Assembly (NCBI GenBank): GCA_900073065.1 | Contig: FJOG01000004.1 | Location: 554,061-618,060 of the forward strand | Origin: Phialocephala subalpina | Lineage: Eukaryota > Ascomycota > Leotiomycetes > Helotiales > Mollisiaceae | Reading direction: 5' to 3' | Length of the DNA: 64,000 nt | Part shown: positions 45,031 through 57,160 of the stretch, in pieces | How positions within the stretch are numbered: the stretch's first letter is position 1 | Layout of the letters: each line of letters starts with the position of its first letter | Program-made: the position numbers and the translations under genes | The notes under the pieces: model-generated | The model's input: the letters and a program-made list of their open reading frames with translations, nothing else | Database searches by the model: none | Told to the model about the DNA's origin: nothing

Positions 45031-47310
45031 ATGGACCTCGCAAAAGAGCCTTTTGTGAATAATCTCAATGGAATGTGACGCTTGCTTCGTGTCCATCATC
45101 TATGCTATGGTAACGGAGTGCAGAACATTCATGAATGAAGGTCAAAGATGACCAAATATGATGCGTTTGTCCCGATGCTGCAGAGTGGATGTCATAAAAA
45201 GCTATTTAATATTTGCGGCTTTAGCTTGAGGTGGCCGGACATGGACCACTCCAACCGCTGCAAAACATCCGAGAAGTTCATACAGCTGTAGTATGTTGAT
45301 CTTATGTAGAACCTCTCTTCAAACCCCGAAAAACATCTAGTCCTACCTGTTAGTAATGTTTCCTTTGGCACCCCAGAATTACCAGTCCTATATCTGCAGA
45401 TGAGTAACATCGTGGGCCCAAAGTAACCTCGGGAGTTATGAGTTATTGATTGAATTGAACCTACTCAGCAAAGATCGTCAGAGCTCTCTTTGTGAATCAA
45501 GTAACTTTGAGTCATACTCTACTTGCTATCGGGCGCATGAAGCTTCAAGCTCGCGAGAACCACTATCGTGAGCATGAGGTTTGAGGATTTATCCCATGCT
45601 ACAGAGCAAAGCTCGCGACCCCCCTTGTAACGGTGACTGTAAGGTACTTCATTGCTATTTGATTCCCCATCAAAACGCCACAGACGCCCTTCTTGTTGAA
45701 TTCATGTCCTCAGCTAAGTTTTGCTTGATACTTCGAGCTGATTATTCTTACACCTGATATCCCCAACGGGCACTCATTTATTGACCGAAACACTCTCACA
45801 TCTTCTCCATTCTTCTTATCAAACAACATGTTTGTTGTTCCTTGTTCGAAACGGATACTCTTCCCTTAATATTGTACGGTATCCCGCAATAAGAACCTTC
45901 TGAATACAGTAATGTCCTCTGTACTTCCTATAAGATGATTTGGTGACTTTTGGTCGAGGTGTTGATCCAATTAGGGGTTCAGACCCAGTACAGAGCTCTT
46001 CAAAGTCTTATTTGTGAGCACCAACGTTGGGGAATCATCATACTCACTTCACTGTCTCAACGCTCCAGAAGCCATGTGAGTCGTTGAAGCCCTTGTCGTA
46101 CCGACATTTATGGAAAATATCAGTATCTCTCTCTCTTAACGTTACAAAGTGCATAAAGTCTACGAACACCTCTTGTGTAAGCATTAATCTTGATAGATAT
46201 TGATCCCTAATTCACTCGGTGCTACAAAGGAAAGCTCGTGAGAGCCACTTTCATGAGAACTAAGTGTGATAAATGATTATCCTGGGTTCACCAAACCCTG
46301 CAAATAAATATAGCTCACCAAAACCCCTTTCGTAAACACCAATTTTCATAGAAATATTAATCCATAATTTACCCGTCGCTGCGGAGTCGCTACGAAGTGT
46401 GCAGAGCTACCGAAAGCCCCTTTCGTGACCAAGTGCAAAAGATTCATCCTTGATTCACCTGTCGCTTCAAATTTGCTATCGAGTACACAAAGCTCGCAAG
46501 AGCCCTTTTCGTGGGCATTGAGTAAGGTAACCCCACGTAATACCAATGCTTGAATTAGCATCCTGACATTTCGTTATGGAGCGGCACTCATTAAAGCCCT
46601 TGTCGTGAGACCCTGATAACCTAAAGGGTGAAATGGTTGCTTTATTTCGGCTAAGGTCGTGCTGGAACACAGCACAAAGAGGATCCAGGAATGACAGGAT
46701 CTTCCTCATGCTACTATGCAAAATTCGCTAAACTCTTTTTGTAAGCTCCGGGTAACTTCGCCACGGAGTAAAGCCGATGAATTTCTGGGAGGAGGTATTC
46801 ACTGTCCGGACGCTACTGGCAGAGCTCGCGAGAGCCACTTTCGCTGGATGGCTTCAAGGAATATCCCGATGTTACAAGGCATGTGAGTGTCGCAAAAGCC
46901 TGTTTTGCAATCACCATTGTTAAGAAGTATCAATGCTATCTTCTAATTAGGCCAAGAATATTCCGGAATGTAACACAAAGAAGATCCAGGTATGGCATGT
47001 TTGATCTTTCCAGTAAGAGGGAAGAGGCCACAATACTGACGCTAGCGCCTCGGTACTAGTGATTTCTTCGGAGTCTTGATGATTCGTTACGGAGTGAGGC
47101 CGGCGAGAGCCCCTTTCGTAACTATCAATGTTATGACTTTTCCGTCCTGAAAATTTGGACCGTGAGCCGGCTCGCGAAAGCCCCTTTCGTGGGCCCTATT
47201 TCTGTGAAATATCAAAGTATGCGTGATTCCTGCTACATAAGAATATCCTAGAATGCAGCACAAAGAATACTAAGGCATGACGCGTTGGAGATTTCCTCAG
47301 ACCATAACGA
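45031..47310. repeat. Field of degenerate repeats carrying a CGAAAG-CCC-CTTTCG hairpin
   Basis: A motif of the form AGCTCGCGAAAGCCCCTTTCGTGG recurs at least ten times with decay, for example at 45037, 45549, 45611, 46233, 46314, 46405, 46491, 46823, 47101 and 47171. The core is self-complementary, and several copies keep the pairing with changed bases (CAAAAG-AGC-CTTTTG at 45041). A second motif (CACAAAGAAGATCCAGGTAT) recurs near 46672, 46974 and 47258, giving a spacing of about 300 bp. It ends at the promoter of M6. No coding. Confidence 0.7.
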
Positions 47311-47649
47311 GGCTACTTCTCTGTTGCTAGCGCCTCGGCTATGCTCTCGAGGCTCGAGGTGACCTGGAGCTACATAAATAGACAACCTCGATCTTCTTCC
47401 TTTCTTGTTTCTCTAAATCTTGACACAAACTTTCTCTCAACCTCGCACACGGTCCACATCCTATCTCAACTGCAACTCGAACACAATCTTGAAACAATGT
47501 AAGCGCAATCCACGTTTCTCCATCAATCTTTAGATTCAGTCAAACTCTCTTCACCGCAACCCATCGATCTCGATCTTGACCTCGATCTTGGAAGCCTTTG
47601 CTGACGGTTTCCTACAGCCACTCAACCTCTCATACAAATATCCTACGCA

Positions 47650-48282
47650 ATGCCTTCTCAAGATCCCACAGTCAAGGATGTCAAGTTCTTCATGTGCTAC
47701 ATCAAGAACATGAAGAACAAGCCCGAGGTAAGCAGAATCTCCCTTGCATGCGCGTTATCACCTTCATTCGGAGTTCGACCTAGGACAAATTCTTTTTCGC
47801 AGCTCCGTCCATTTTAATGACTCACTTTTGAAGAGTACTGATACGAGGTCTCCTAGGTTGACTGGAATGTCATTGCTCAAGAGATGGGTCTCGCCAACGG
47901 AAGCACTGCTTCGACTCGATTTGGTCAGATTAAGAAGAAGTATATCGACGGTGGCATTGGTGGTACTCCTTCCCCAGCCAAGCCACGAGCCAAGAAGAGC
48001 GAGGTCGGCAGCGGTACCAACATCACCCCGAGCAAGGTCACCAAGCCGAAGGGTCGCCCCACCAAGAAGGCCAAGGCTGAGGCGCTTGCCCAAGCTGCTG
48101 CTCATGAGTTGGAAGTCAAGGAGGAAAGTATGGTCAATGAATACGCCAACGCTAATGAGTTCGCAAATGGCTACGACCAGGTCGATGACTACGGCAATGC
48201 CCAAGAGTACGGAAACGGCTACGATGATGACCGCAATATCCAGTTCTACGACCCCAATGAGGGAATGGGTGATGAGGCCTAA
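47650..48282 (+). CDS. Myb/SANT-like DNA-binding protein (M6)
   Basis: Exons 47650-47727 and 47857-48282 (129-nt intron, phase 0) encode 167 residues. Domain: TVKDVKFFMCYIKNMKNKPE | VDWNVIAQEMGLANG, then TASTRFGQIKKKYIDG. The tail has an AT-hook-like/basic KPKGRPTKKAKAEA stretch (GRP flanked by lysines), a sumoylation-type VKEE, then a Tyr/Asn/Asp-rich acidic C-terminus (NGYDQVDDYGNAQEYG). The GRP core may add minor-groove binding. The nearest upstream DNA is the hairpin repeat field. Confidence 0.85.
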
Positions 48283-50176
48283 TACTACCACAACGATTCC
48301 ATCTAAGCAGCTCTTTATGGCCTCTTCTTCTGGTGTCACGAATGCGTAAGTAAAAGGCACTGCCCATGATCTCGCACCCAAGCTGACCAGCTTCTTCATC
48401 GCAGGATCTTACGATCACTACGGCAGGAACGCAGGTATGGATAGATGGTCGAAACGGCGGCAAATAACATGACATGATGCTCTCACAGAATATTCCACGG
48501 ATTATTTTCACACCTCGGTCGGTTTCGACTCGCAGGTCCCTCGACGTAGGGTTGTTTATCTGGGAATCGAGACATCATGCGAAATGGAGGGGATAAACAC
48601 TAAATAATGAATCGTTGACTTTCAGCCTGACCCTTGATGCTCGGATGTGACTCGAACCAACAATCTGATATCTTTTCGTTCTTGCAAAATGGACATTGGC
48701 GCTGGAGAGATCGACGCTCCAGCGAGAAACAACCGGATGCCACTTTGCTTTCCTTGTTGTAATCCTAACAACATCAAGAACGAAGACACCTCACACCGTC
48801 TGCCATCACCTCCAGTTGTTTCCCAGATGCCAGTTTACCATTTCTCACCATACATTTCAACTGTCCGTGCAGATTATGTGCGCCCCTGAAAGGTTGAAAT
48901 TACGCGAAAAATCGAGCTTGGCAATGATCGGACGAACTCTTCCAGACAATCTACAACAGGATCATAGGGATTTTGGGGACGGCAGTGATTGTTCCGGGAA
49001 GAAGACTCGTTCTTTGTGCTTTCGAAGTGGATTTTGCCGTCTTGAAGGCGTCAGGGAGGAAACAGCCGTACCAACAGGATGTTGAGCAGAGGAGATATAC
49101 CAGCCAAGGTTCTTGATGGCTCAATTTCTTCTTCTTTCTGCCAGCTCCAACTATGTCATTCTAAATGCATTCCAGACAATGTTGTGCGGTGCCTTGGGAG
49201 ATCTCGATAGACTTCAGGGTACAAATGATGTCGAGCCGTTGTATCTTGGTTTGATCATTCGAGGAGGAGGAGGGCCAGATTCGCATACGTGGCAGTAGGG
49301 TTCTGTGAACAAGAGATACAGTCAGTAGAGTCATTGTAGAAACAAAAGGATACCTTCTCAGCCTTCGATGTCCCAGCATGTTCCAGCTTTCTGCCATTGA
49401 AAGACATCTTGTTCAAATTAGTGTCTGTCGAAGGAAGCACTGATCAGAGCAACACTATTGCTCCTCTTCAGATCTTGAAGACTGCTCTCGTGTTGCTGCC
49501 AGAATATTTGGGGTTCTAGGGTGCTGAGTTGTTGTTGCTAGACATCTTTTTAAGAGGTCAAAGATTTAAGCTGTGGAGATCGATGGAAGCTCACTGGGCT
49601 CTCTAGCTATACTGCTGAAAGATTGAGAAGGTAAAATTAGCATTATAATTGTGGTCTATTATGGATAGCAATTAATCATGGAGTTAAATATGGCTCAAAA
49701 TGGAAATATTTGCTGGTGGTGGTGCTCATTGTGTTGGGTTGGCTCAAACGACTGCCCCAAAATATCCATGACATGCTCAAAAGTGATCACAAATGAAGAA
49801 AGGTGGAAAATGAAGCAGTGAATTGCACAATCCTAGCATCAACCAATATTTCCATATGATTTTGTCCCAGCACTAGCGCATAATTTCCCATCGCTCCAAC
49901 ATAGCACCTATAAAACTCCCTCCATCTGCATTCTGCACCACTTCTTTCTTCCACATCACACAACAAAACCTCCACCACGATTCTTCGGAACAACAACTTC
50001 AACTCGTTTCCTTGCATCCACAGTCCATCAGGACATCATAAAGTAAGTTCACATTCTTTCTCATGCACCCCATGCGCCGCATAACCCTTTCTCGAGACAT
50101 TTCGACTGACTTCGACCGACATAGATCGAACACCTACACACACACTTTCCACAAAACACTCGACCTACCATCCAAC
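48283..50176. other. Intergenic between M6 and M7
   Basis: A possible 3'-UTR intron of M6 (GTAAGT near 48346 to a CAG near 48404). Beyond it no supported gene; the last 300 bp are the M7 promoter and leader. Confidence 0.35.
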
Positions 50177-51166
50177 ATGTCTGATACAGAGATGAACACC
50201 TCTACTGCCGGTACTGCCGGTACCGCCAGCGGTGCCAGCGGCGCCTTCGCAGACATGCCCCAAGGTGATGTCGATTTCATCATGGCTTGCATCCAGAATG
50301 CCAATGATGGCGTCCTTACGGTAGGCCAACCTCTTTCTTGCTCGAGACACCCATACTCCTCTTCCTTTCCCTGCGAGTCATGATCAACTCGGGGTTTCTG
50401 CATCAAGCCTTCATTCTTGATCTTTGATCTGACATCACTTCACCACCGCAACCTGACCCTCTTCTCCATACCCTCATCGTCACCTTCATCAACACCACCC
50501 AGGCACAGATCAATTTTTGGCATACATATTTCCTCGAGCTCCATCTAAATCTATACTAACATTTCTTCTTTCCAGGTCGATGCTGCCAAGATCGCTGCTA
50601 ACCTTGGCTATAACAACGTTCGCTCCGTCGGAAACCGTCTCAACCTCATCAAGAAGAAGTATGGTCTCGCTATCAGTGCCTCTGCTGCTAAGAAGAGCGC
50701 CGTTACCGGTGCTGATGCCGACGCTTCAGTCTCTACACCCACCAAGACCCCTAAGACCCCCAACAAGGTTGTCAAGACCCCAAAGACTCCCCGTACCAAG
50801 GCTACGCCAACCCCTGCCAAGACCAAGAAGACTCCAGCCAAGAAGAGTGCGGATGCTGATACTGAGATGGGAGATGCTGAGCATGACGAGGAGGAGGGTG
50901 GAGTTTCTATTGCTAAGGATGAGGATGATGAGGCTGCTCCTGAGACTCCCACCAAGCCCAAGAAGGCTGCAGTCAAGAAGGCTCCAGCTGTGAAGAAGAC
51001 ACCTGCCGTCAAGAAGTCCCCGGCCAAGAAGACTCCAGCCAAGAAAGAGGTCAAGAGCAAGGAGAAGGTAGTGGAGGATCTTGATGAAGACATGGAGGAG
51101 GCTGTTGCTGATCTGTCAGTCAAGGCTACCGGCGAGGAGGTTGAGCCAGAGGGTGATGCTGAGTAG
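50177..51166 (+). CDS. Myb/SANT-like protein with histone H1-like tail (M7)
   Basis: Exons 50177-50320 and 50576-51166 (255-nt intron, phase 0) encode 244 residues. After an Ala/Gly/Thr-rich N-terminus the family domain is recognisable: QGDVDFIMACIQNANDGVLT | VDAAKIAANLGYNN, then RSVGNRLNLIKKKYG. The usual Trp after V-D is replaced by Ala. The tail resembles the linker-histone C-terminus: repeated KTPKTP, PAKTKKTPAKK and AVKKSPAKKTPAKK blocks separated by acidic patches. That suggests strong non-specific DNA or nucleosome binding. Long open frames on the opposite strand are a by-product of the Lys/Ala codon bias. Confidence 0.85.
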
Positions 51167-51696
51167 AGGCTTTCTTTCACCGTGCCTATGATTGATCAGA
51201 GTTCTTCCCATTGATTTCCTTACTGAAGCAGATTGTTGTTTTCGGTGGAGATAGAGGCGGAACTTTCATTCGTGGCTACGAGAAGCCGTGCACAACCCAT
51301 ATTTTCTTTTGTCATGGATATCAGCGAGAGCGGTCATTGTGGTGGATCATTCGGGCTCTTTGCTGATAGATTGTTGCTGATCTCGGATCTTCCAGCTTGG
51401 AGCATCATGGGGCGGTAATTTGACCAAAAATAAAATGCGGACTAGTACCACAACCAGCTTGCCTTCATGTGACATGAATACTTCTTCGTGCATGTTGATG
51501 AGCCTCCTGTGCGGCCACACGCTCGCTCGCAATGAAGACTGAACAGACTCAAAGTGATAATTGCAGCAAACATACACAGACACGATCTCAGCCTATATTA
51601 AATGTCTAGCAGACCTTCTCCTTCCCCTCGCGCCAGTTAAGCCATGTCTGTATTTCAACATCCTGCCACAAGACCGCACCAAAGATGATGAATTCA
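51167..51696. other. Convergent intergenic region
   Basis: 3' regions of M7 (plus) and the membrane protein gene (minus). No gene seen. Confidence 0.35.
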
Positions 51697-52635
51697 TCAA
51701 AGACCCAGCAACGGCAACCTTTTCAGGGCAAAGTAGATCCATGCCAAGTCCATCATTTTCCTGTTCACCACACCATCCTTACCACTCCTTCCAGGGACTC
51801 CAACCAAGTTACCAGTCATAGCACCAATAGTCCAGTCCATCCATAAAAGCCCCAAACTGCAAACCAACACCAGCTGCAACGATATCAATATCCCTAAAGT
51901 ATCGCTCTTGATATTCTTGAGTTTGCACAGAATCAAGATTGTTGGCGAAAACACAACTAGCCCAAACACAGCCGTGATCGTATTCAATACACTGATAGCA
52001 TTCCACCTCCCATCACAGAAAAGAATGATTCCATACACTCCCATGATAGAACCAGAAACCCATATCATGCCCACTAATATCAATCCTCTAACACCCATCG
52101 CGCGCTTCCTCTTCCTCCCCGGATCGTCAACATGGAGCAGGACTTCCAAACCAGGAACAGGAAATTTTTTCTCCTTCCCATCCATCCTCGCATACGCAAT
52201 CATATCAAAACTCTTCCTCTCCTTAATCACTTTCTCATTTGCCACTTTCTCTGCTAGCAACTCCTCTTTCGTCGTCCCGAACGCGAATGGAGCGGAAATG
52301 GTAGTCAAAGACACCGCGATGCTGGTCATCATCATCCAAGCTCCGATCAACCTGAACGGCTTCTCGGATGAGCATCGATTGATTGAAATTGAGGTCACCA
52401 CTGTGGTGCCGATTAAAGAGATGATGCCGGGGATGGCGCTGTAGAGGGGGTATCTGAGTCGTCTCCAGGGCCAGAGGGGTCGTCGGCCGCAGATGAGGCA
52501 GATCATGGTGTAGTAGGTTATGAGGTGGGATGAGAAACCCACTGCACCGTAGGGGAGACTGTAGCATGATGCTTGGAGGAGAGCTTCTGCGTGGAGAGCA
52601 GCGGGATCAGCTGGGGGAGTGTAAAAGTCGCTCAT
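51697..52635 (-). CDS. Multipass membrane protein, unknown function
   Basis: A single exon of 312 residues. About six hydrophobic segments are visible: around 27-50 (FSSHLITYYTMICLICG), 65-87 (AIPGIISLIGTTVVTSISI), 98-120 (AWMMMTSIAVSLTTISA), 186-207 (LILVGMIWVSGSIMGVYGII), 219-241 (TITAVFGLVVFSPTILILC) and 250-272 (LISLQLVLVCSLGLLWMDW). A charged loop (residues 125-180, EKVANEKVIKERKSF and a KRKR cluster) separates the third and fourth. I do not recognise the family. It is divergent from another multipass protein gene at 53586, with about 950 bp between. Confidence 0.65.
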   Translation of the reverse strand: MSDFYTPPADPAALHAEALLQASCYSLPYGAVGFSSHLITYYTMICLICGRRPLWPWRRLRYPLYSAIPGIISLIGTTVVTSISINRCSSEKPFRLIGAWMMMTSIAVSLTTISAPFAFGTTKEELLAEKVANEKVIKERKSFDMIAYARMDGKEKKFPVPGLEVLLHVDDPGRKRKRAMGVRGLILVGMIWVSGSIMGVYGIILFCDGRWNAISVLNTITAVFGLVVFSPTILILCKLKNIKSDTLGILISLQLVLVCSLGLLWMDWTIGAMTGNLVGVPGRSGKDGVVNRKMMDLAWIYFALKRLPLLGL

Positions 52636-53585
52636 TGTGAAGTTGGGGTTGATTGCTATGGTGAGCTTGGTGATGTTGATTGAGATGGGGAAAGCTTCTG
52701 TTCGATTCTTGCCTGAGATTGCCGTAAAAAAATTGCCAACTACGGTAGCAATGAGTTTAGTTCAAGGATTCAGAAGGACTTGCGTTGGAATCTCGCAAGT
52801 GAAGTGTCGAGACGCTCTAGCAGAAGATAGGAGACACGGAAAAGTCCGAAAATATACGCCACATTGAGCTTTGTACTCGAGCACAAGCTCACAATGCAGG
52901 TACAGAATTGAAACTCTTCAAAAGGTGCTCGTGTCTGCCTTGGCTTAATGTATTGACGGTAGTGTCTCAGCCTCCTCCACCCCAGACAGTCTCATTTGGA
53001 GGTGTGGAAAAAGCAAAAGAACTGAACGACCAACAACAGTTCATGAGAACCCACCCGAAGCATCGTGAACTTCACTAATCAGTAATTAAAATTGACAAAA
53101 TATCTTGGCGGCTGCATTCTCTCGTACCTGTGGAAATGAACGACTTTCCTCACGGGACCAGCCAGATGCAACGCGATCTTTGCTACCGAGAACTTCAAGG
53201 AACATTACTTGGAAATATCTTTTTCGGGTTTACGGAACAGTTTCGAACCTTTTCGCTTTTCTGTATTATCTTTCATCAAGATCTGAGTTTAGCTTGTCAG
53301 AAGGTGGTGGGGTAGAAAAGAGAAGGGGGTACGCGGGGAGTGGCACCCAGGGTCCAGCTGCCAAGACTCAAATTTCCACAGCTTGTCCAGAAAAGACTCC
53401 TGTCTTTAGCCACAATAAACTTCAGTGTGACAAGCTACATCCAATGTATCAATGCTCCTCTTCACAGTTGCCCTATGGGTTTCATTGCGAAGTCGTGCTT
53501 TAGATTCTCATCCCCATCTCAAGTCTAAGATTGACAAGCTGCGGAAAGCATTTAGAGCTTCTTGGATTCTCGCAAAGAAACTGAA
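52636..53585. other. Divergent intergenic region
   Basis: Separates the starts of two multipass membrane protein genes. Short frames here have no support. Confidence 0.35.
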
Positions 53586-54991
53586 ATGTGGAATTCTTCG
53601 GATATAGTTCTTCCACCTATCGCAACGACTCCTGTCGATATACCATGGAACATTATCCTTCTCGTCGTGTATCTGCCATCAATAATCTTCTTGTATTGCT
53701 TCACTGCAGCTCGAAAAGCCCACAACTTCTCAGAAGGAGGATGGACTGCCCTCTTCATCGGTACGCTTCCCTTTAACCATCAGTTAAAATTTCAGTCTTG
53801 TTAACACTGCTTCCTTCCACTACAGTTCGAATCGTAGAAGGGCTGTTCGGGCTCGTCGTCCCGCTAGCAGTTGCAAATGGCAATGTGGATATGAGACGAT
53901 CCGTGGAATGGATGGCGGGACTACCATGCTCGCTCCTCCATGATCTCGGCACTTTTTGCATCGTCCTCAGTCTCACTAGAGCGTTGTTCCTTGCTCTTGA
54001 TATTTGGGACTGGACATGGCTCAATATTCTCCGAAGGCTCTGGGGATGGATCATGGTTCTGCTCCCGATACCTGGGTACTTCCTGGCCGGAATCATGGTT
54101 TCGTTCCTAGTCAACGAGGACTCGCAACTCCAAGTGAACGACAGCAAGATGGCAAATGGGTACAACAACGCTGCATATTCGGTGTTGCGAGCCAATATCG
54201 CCTCTCTCGGAACAACTCTCGTGGTTATGGCTCCCTTCTTCCTCTTCATTTTCATAAAACGAAGAAGAGGTCAGATATGGGCCAGCTCAACAGCATCTTC
54301 AACAGCGATGGTATTCTTTCCAACACTCATCCTCATGATTGTGTATCTCATCACCGACATGCTGAGGTTCATTCCTGGCCATACCCCAAGTATTATTCAA
54401 CACTTCGCTCTTGGTCTCGCACCCGAAGTCCTCGTCACGGTCACTTGGCTGTTCCTCGCTCGCAAGATCGGAAAATGCGACAAAGACCAGATTCGGTGCC
54501 AAGACAGCCTTCGAGAGTGCATGAGGGAAGGATGGGATAGAGATATCGACAGGACCCTCGGCATGCATTCTGAGGCCGTTAATCATTCACTCGAGAAGTA
54601 TACATCTGCCGAAGACATAAGCATTGTCAACGTGAAAGGGGTGTATGATTGCGCGATGTATCGACTTGAACGTCTTCATCAAGACTTCTTGGAAGATGTC
54701 CAGACAGGAGCGAGGAACTTTGAGCAAGAAGCGAAGGATTTGATTGAGGATGCGAAGGCAAATGCGAAGTTGGTTGCAGAGTGTCTTTTCTTGATGCCTT
54801 GCGACGGTTGTCCATTGTTTGGAAGATATCAGCTTGAGTGTACACGGGGAACTGGAAGACCTATGTTCTCTGAAGAAAAGACTGCGAAGTTGGTACTGGA
54901 GGCAATGAAAGAGGATGACGACCTCAAGATTCTGAACGCGGAGGAAAAACGGTGGGCAGCAAGGGATTTTGTGAGAATACACCTGTCATGA
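53586..54991 (+). CDS. Multipass membrane protein, unknown function
   Basis: Exons 53586-53760 and 53826-54991 (65-nt intron, phase 1) encode 446 residues. Hydrophobic segments: about 19-42 (PWNIILLVVYLPSIIFLYC), 55-77 (ALFIVRIVEGLFGLVVPLAV), 95-115 (LGTFCIVLSLTRALFLALDI), 125-148, 175-196 (LGTTLVVMAPFFLFIFI), 207-228 and 240-262; so seven are likely, with a short outside N-terminus (NSS glycosylation site at residues 3-5). The C-terminal 180 residues are soluble, with a CDGCPLFGRYQLEC cysteine cluster. The shape recalls fungal seven-helix membrane proteins of unknown function; I cannot name a family. Confidence 0.7.
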
Positions 54992-55184
54992 AGTCTTGAA
55001 AGACAGAGTCAGGCAGAAAAACTATTGGGAATGTATGAGAATAGGCAATGCCCTCATTTGCTTTCATTGTCTGTCTGCCACAAGAAAGTTGGGGACGCCA
55101 ACCTCACAAGTTAAAGTAAGTTCCACAAAATTCGGCCTCCCACCGACATCCTTTCCCTATCAACAGCAGTACCTTGTTCATTTC

Positions 55185-56265
55185 TTAGAAGCCCTTCACA
55201 CATTTCCTGCCCTCTGCCAAGAACCGCTCGTATCTCTCACTTGCTTTCTTCTGTGCTAAGGCAGCACCCTGGTACGGAGATTCCGGCATAAAGTGATGAG
55301 ACTACAGGGTATCGTCCCCTGAAATAGCGTTCTCAGGGTAACGAGGTCGCTATAAGGCTGAAAAAGAGTGCTGTTAGCCAATGGATACCTTGTATTTCCA
55401 GGGTGTTAAGGCCTATCGTCCGAAACGGTTTGAAGCGACTGCACAGGGAATAGTGCCTCAGATAAAGTGCGAATAGGGAGCGCTGAATATTTTAGGGCTG
55501 ACAGCCTAGATATACAGCGTGCTTAGGGGTGTCTTGGTGGTGAGATAGCGTGACTACAGCGTTCTAGGAGCCTGGAATGCCCCATAGTCTCATCACTTTA
55601 TGCCGCAATCTCCGTAGTCCGTATTCTTCTTGTTAGCTCGGGTCAACTTGCTTTTCTTAAGGCCCCTCTTGACCCGAAGCTTGTTCAACGCGACGAACTT
55701 GGCATTGGTGATTCGAACTTGCTGGCGAGGCTCGTTTGGATGCTTCACAAAGACATCGAGACGCTTCCTGCTGCTGTAACTTCTGCGAATGGCACGGAGT
55801 TCGTCCTCGGCTACCATAATTTTGATAATACCAAATTCCTTTCGTTGCGTGGGACGTTGTGAGCACGAACAAAATTGAGTGGTAGAGGCTCCTTACTTGT
55901 GGTGAGGGCTCTTCCTGACCCGTTGGCCATACTTATTGACATAGAACTCGGCGTCGTTGGCTTGGGCTTGGGACTCGTTGGCTGTTTGAGGAGCGGCGGC
56001 TTGTTGAGAATTATTCACTTGGGCAGCAATCTCAATATTATTCTCGCTCACATTCCTGCCATCTGACAGGCTTGACTGACTGAACAGAACCAGTGTGAGA
56101 GCAGCTCGGAGACGTTATTCGTAGTCATGGCCGTTATCGCCGGATTGTCCGTCAGCTTGGTCGAGCTTAGTAGCCGCGGAGGCACGTTCTGTAGAACGAC
56201 TGAAGGCGTGAGTAAGTCTATTGTAATGTATCGAGCAAAGGACATACTCGTGGTTGATTTGTCAT
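55185..56265 (-). pseudogene. Paralogue of the 30.6-kb gene, split by a MITE
   Basis: Blocks match the 30621-31496 gene in order: short first exon (MTNQPR, donor GTATGT), a block EFYVNKYGQRVRKSPHHK followed by a GTAAGG donor, then EDELRAIRRSYSSRK, HPNEPRQQVRITNAKFVALN. A 340-bp MITE then interrupts at the Tyr codon of NTDY. Beyond the element (55272-55185) the frame resumes with YQGAALAQKKASERYERFLA and a natural stop, matching AAQKRASDRYEKKML of the intact copy. Other damage: an in-frame TAA upstream of the EFYVNK block, and the expected acceptor before QRPTQRKEF reads CAC instead of CAG. As it stands, translation past NTDY would use the MITE end (GDCGIK, stop at 55593). Confidence 0.75.
55275..55614. 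mobile_element. MITE with TA target duplication, inserted in a gene
   Basis: Inverted ends of about 33 bp (CGGAGATTCCGGCATAAAGT... and its near-perfect complement, one or two mismatches) are flanked by TA on both sides (55273-55274, 55615-55616), as for Tc1/mariner-pogo elements. The 340-bp body is non-coding. Confidence 0.85.
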
Positions 56266-57160
56266 ATTGATCTCCAGAGCTTTGCGGACACTGTGGTTCT
56301 AGGCGTTGATGAAAGGTGGTAGATCGGAAGGTTGCGCTATAAATTTGTCTTTCAAAAGTGAGTGCGCTAAAACCCAAGCCCCCTGCAAAACCGANNNNNN
56401 NNNNNNNNNNNNNNNNNNNNNNNNNNNNNNNNNNNNNNNNNNNNNNNNNNNNNNNNNNNNNNNNNNNNNNNNNNNNNNNNNNNNNNNNNNNNNNNNNNNN
56501 NNNNNNNNNNNNNNNNNNNNNNNNNNNNNNNNNNNNNNNNNNNNNNNNNNNNNNNNNNNNNNNNNNNNNNNNNNNNNNNNNNNNNNNNNNNNNNNNNNNN
56601 NNNNNNNNNNNNNNNNNNNNNNNNNNNNNNNNNNNNNNNNNNNNNNNNNNNNNNNNNNNNNNNNNNNNNNNNNNNNNNNNNNNNNNNNNNNNNNNNNNNN
56701 NNNNNNNNNNNNNNNNNNNNNNNNNNNNNNNNNNNNNNNNNNNNNNNNNNNNNNNNNNNNNNNNNNNNNNNNNNNNNNNNNNNNNNNNNNNNNNNNNNNN
56801 NNNNNNNNNNNNNNNNNNNNNNNNNNNNNNNNNNNNNNNNNNNNNNNNNNNNNNNNNNNNNNNNNNNNNNNNNNNNNNNNNNNNNNNNNNNNNNNNNNNN
56901 NNNNNNNNNNNNNNNNNNNNNNGCGATTTTTTGATGCCTTCATGTCTCCCAAGTTTTTCTTATATATATATATATATCTTAAATTCATAGCATCAATTTA
57001 GAGAACATGACCAATATGCTCAGCCGACCCCACGCTCCCTTACCGAATTTGTTTTCCAATAAATTACTTGAGACCATCTCCAACCGTTGTATCTCATTCA
57101 TTTACTCTACTTTGTTGGAACATTGTAACTAGAAGTTGACCATACAGTGAAGTCACATGA
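56266..57160. other. Upstream of the split paralogue, with an assembly gap
   Basis: Unknown bases 56395-56922 (528 N). Immediately after the gap there is a short (TA)n microsatellite at about 56960-56978. No gene can be supported. Confidence 0.6.

Noticed and set aside
47764..48399. Minus-strand frame of 211 codons opposite M6
   Set aside because: Shadow of the M6 coding exon, which has the recognised domain.
50608..51180. Minus-strand open frame of 190 codons opposite M7
   Set aside because: A mirror of the Lys/Ala/Pro-rich tail codons; the plus strand has the family domain and proper splice sites.
56299..57001. Open frames across the second N run
   Set aside because: Same reason: the frame is open only because the bases are unknown.
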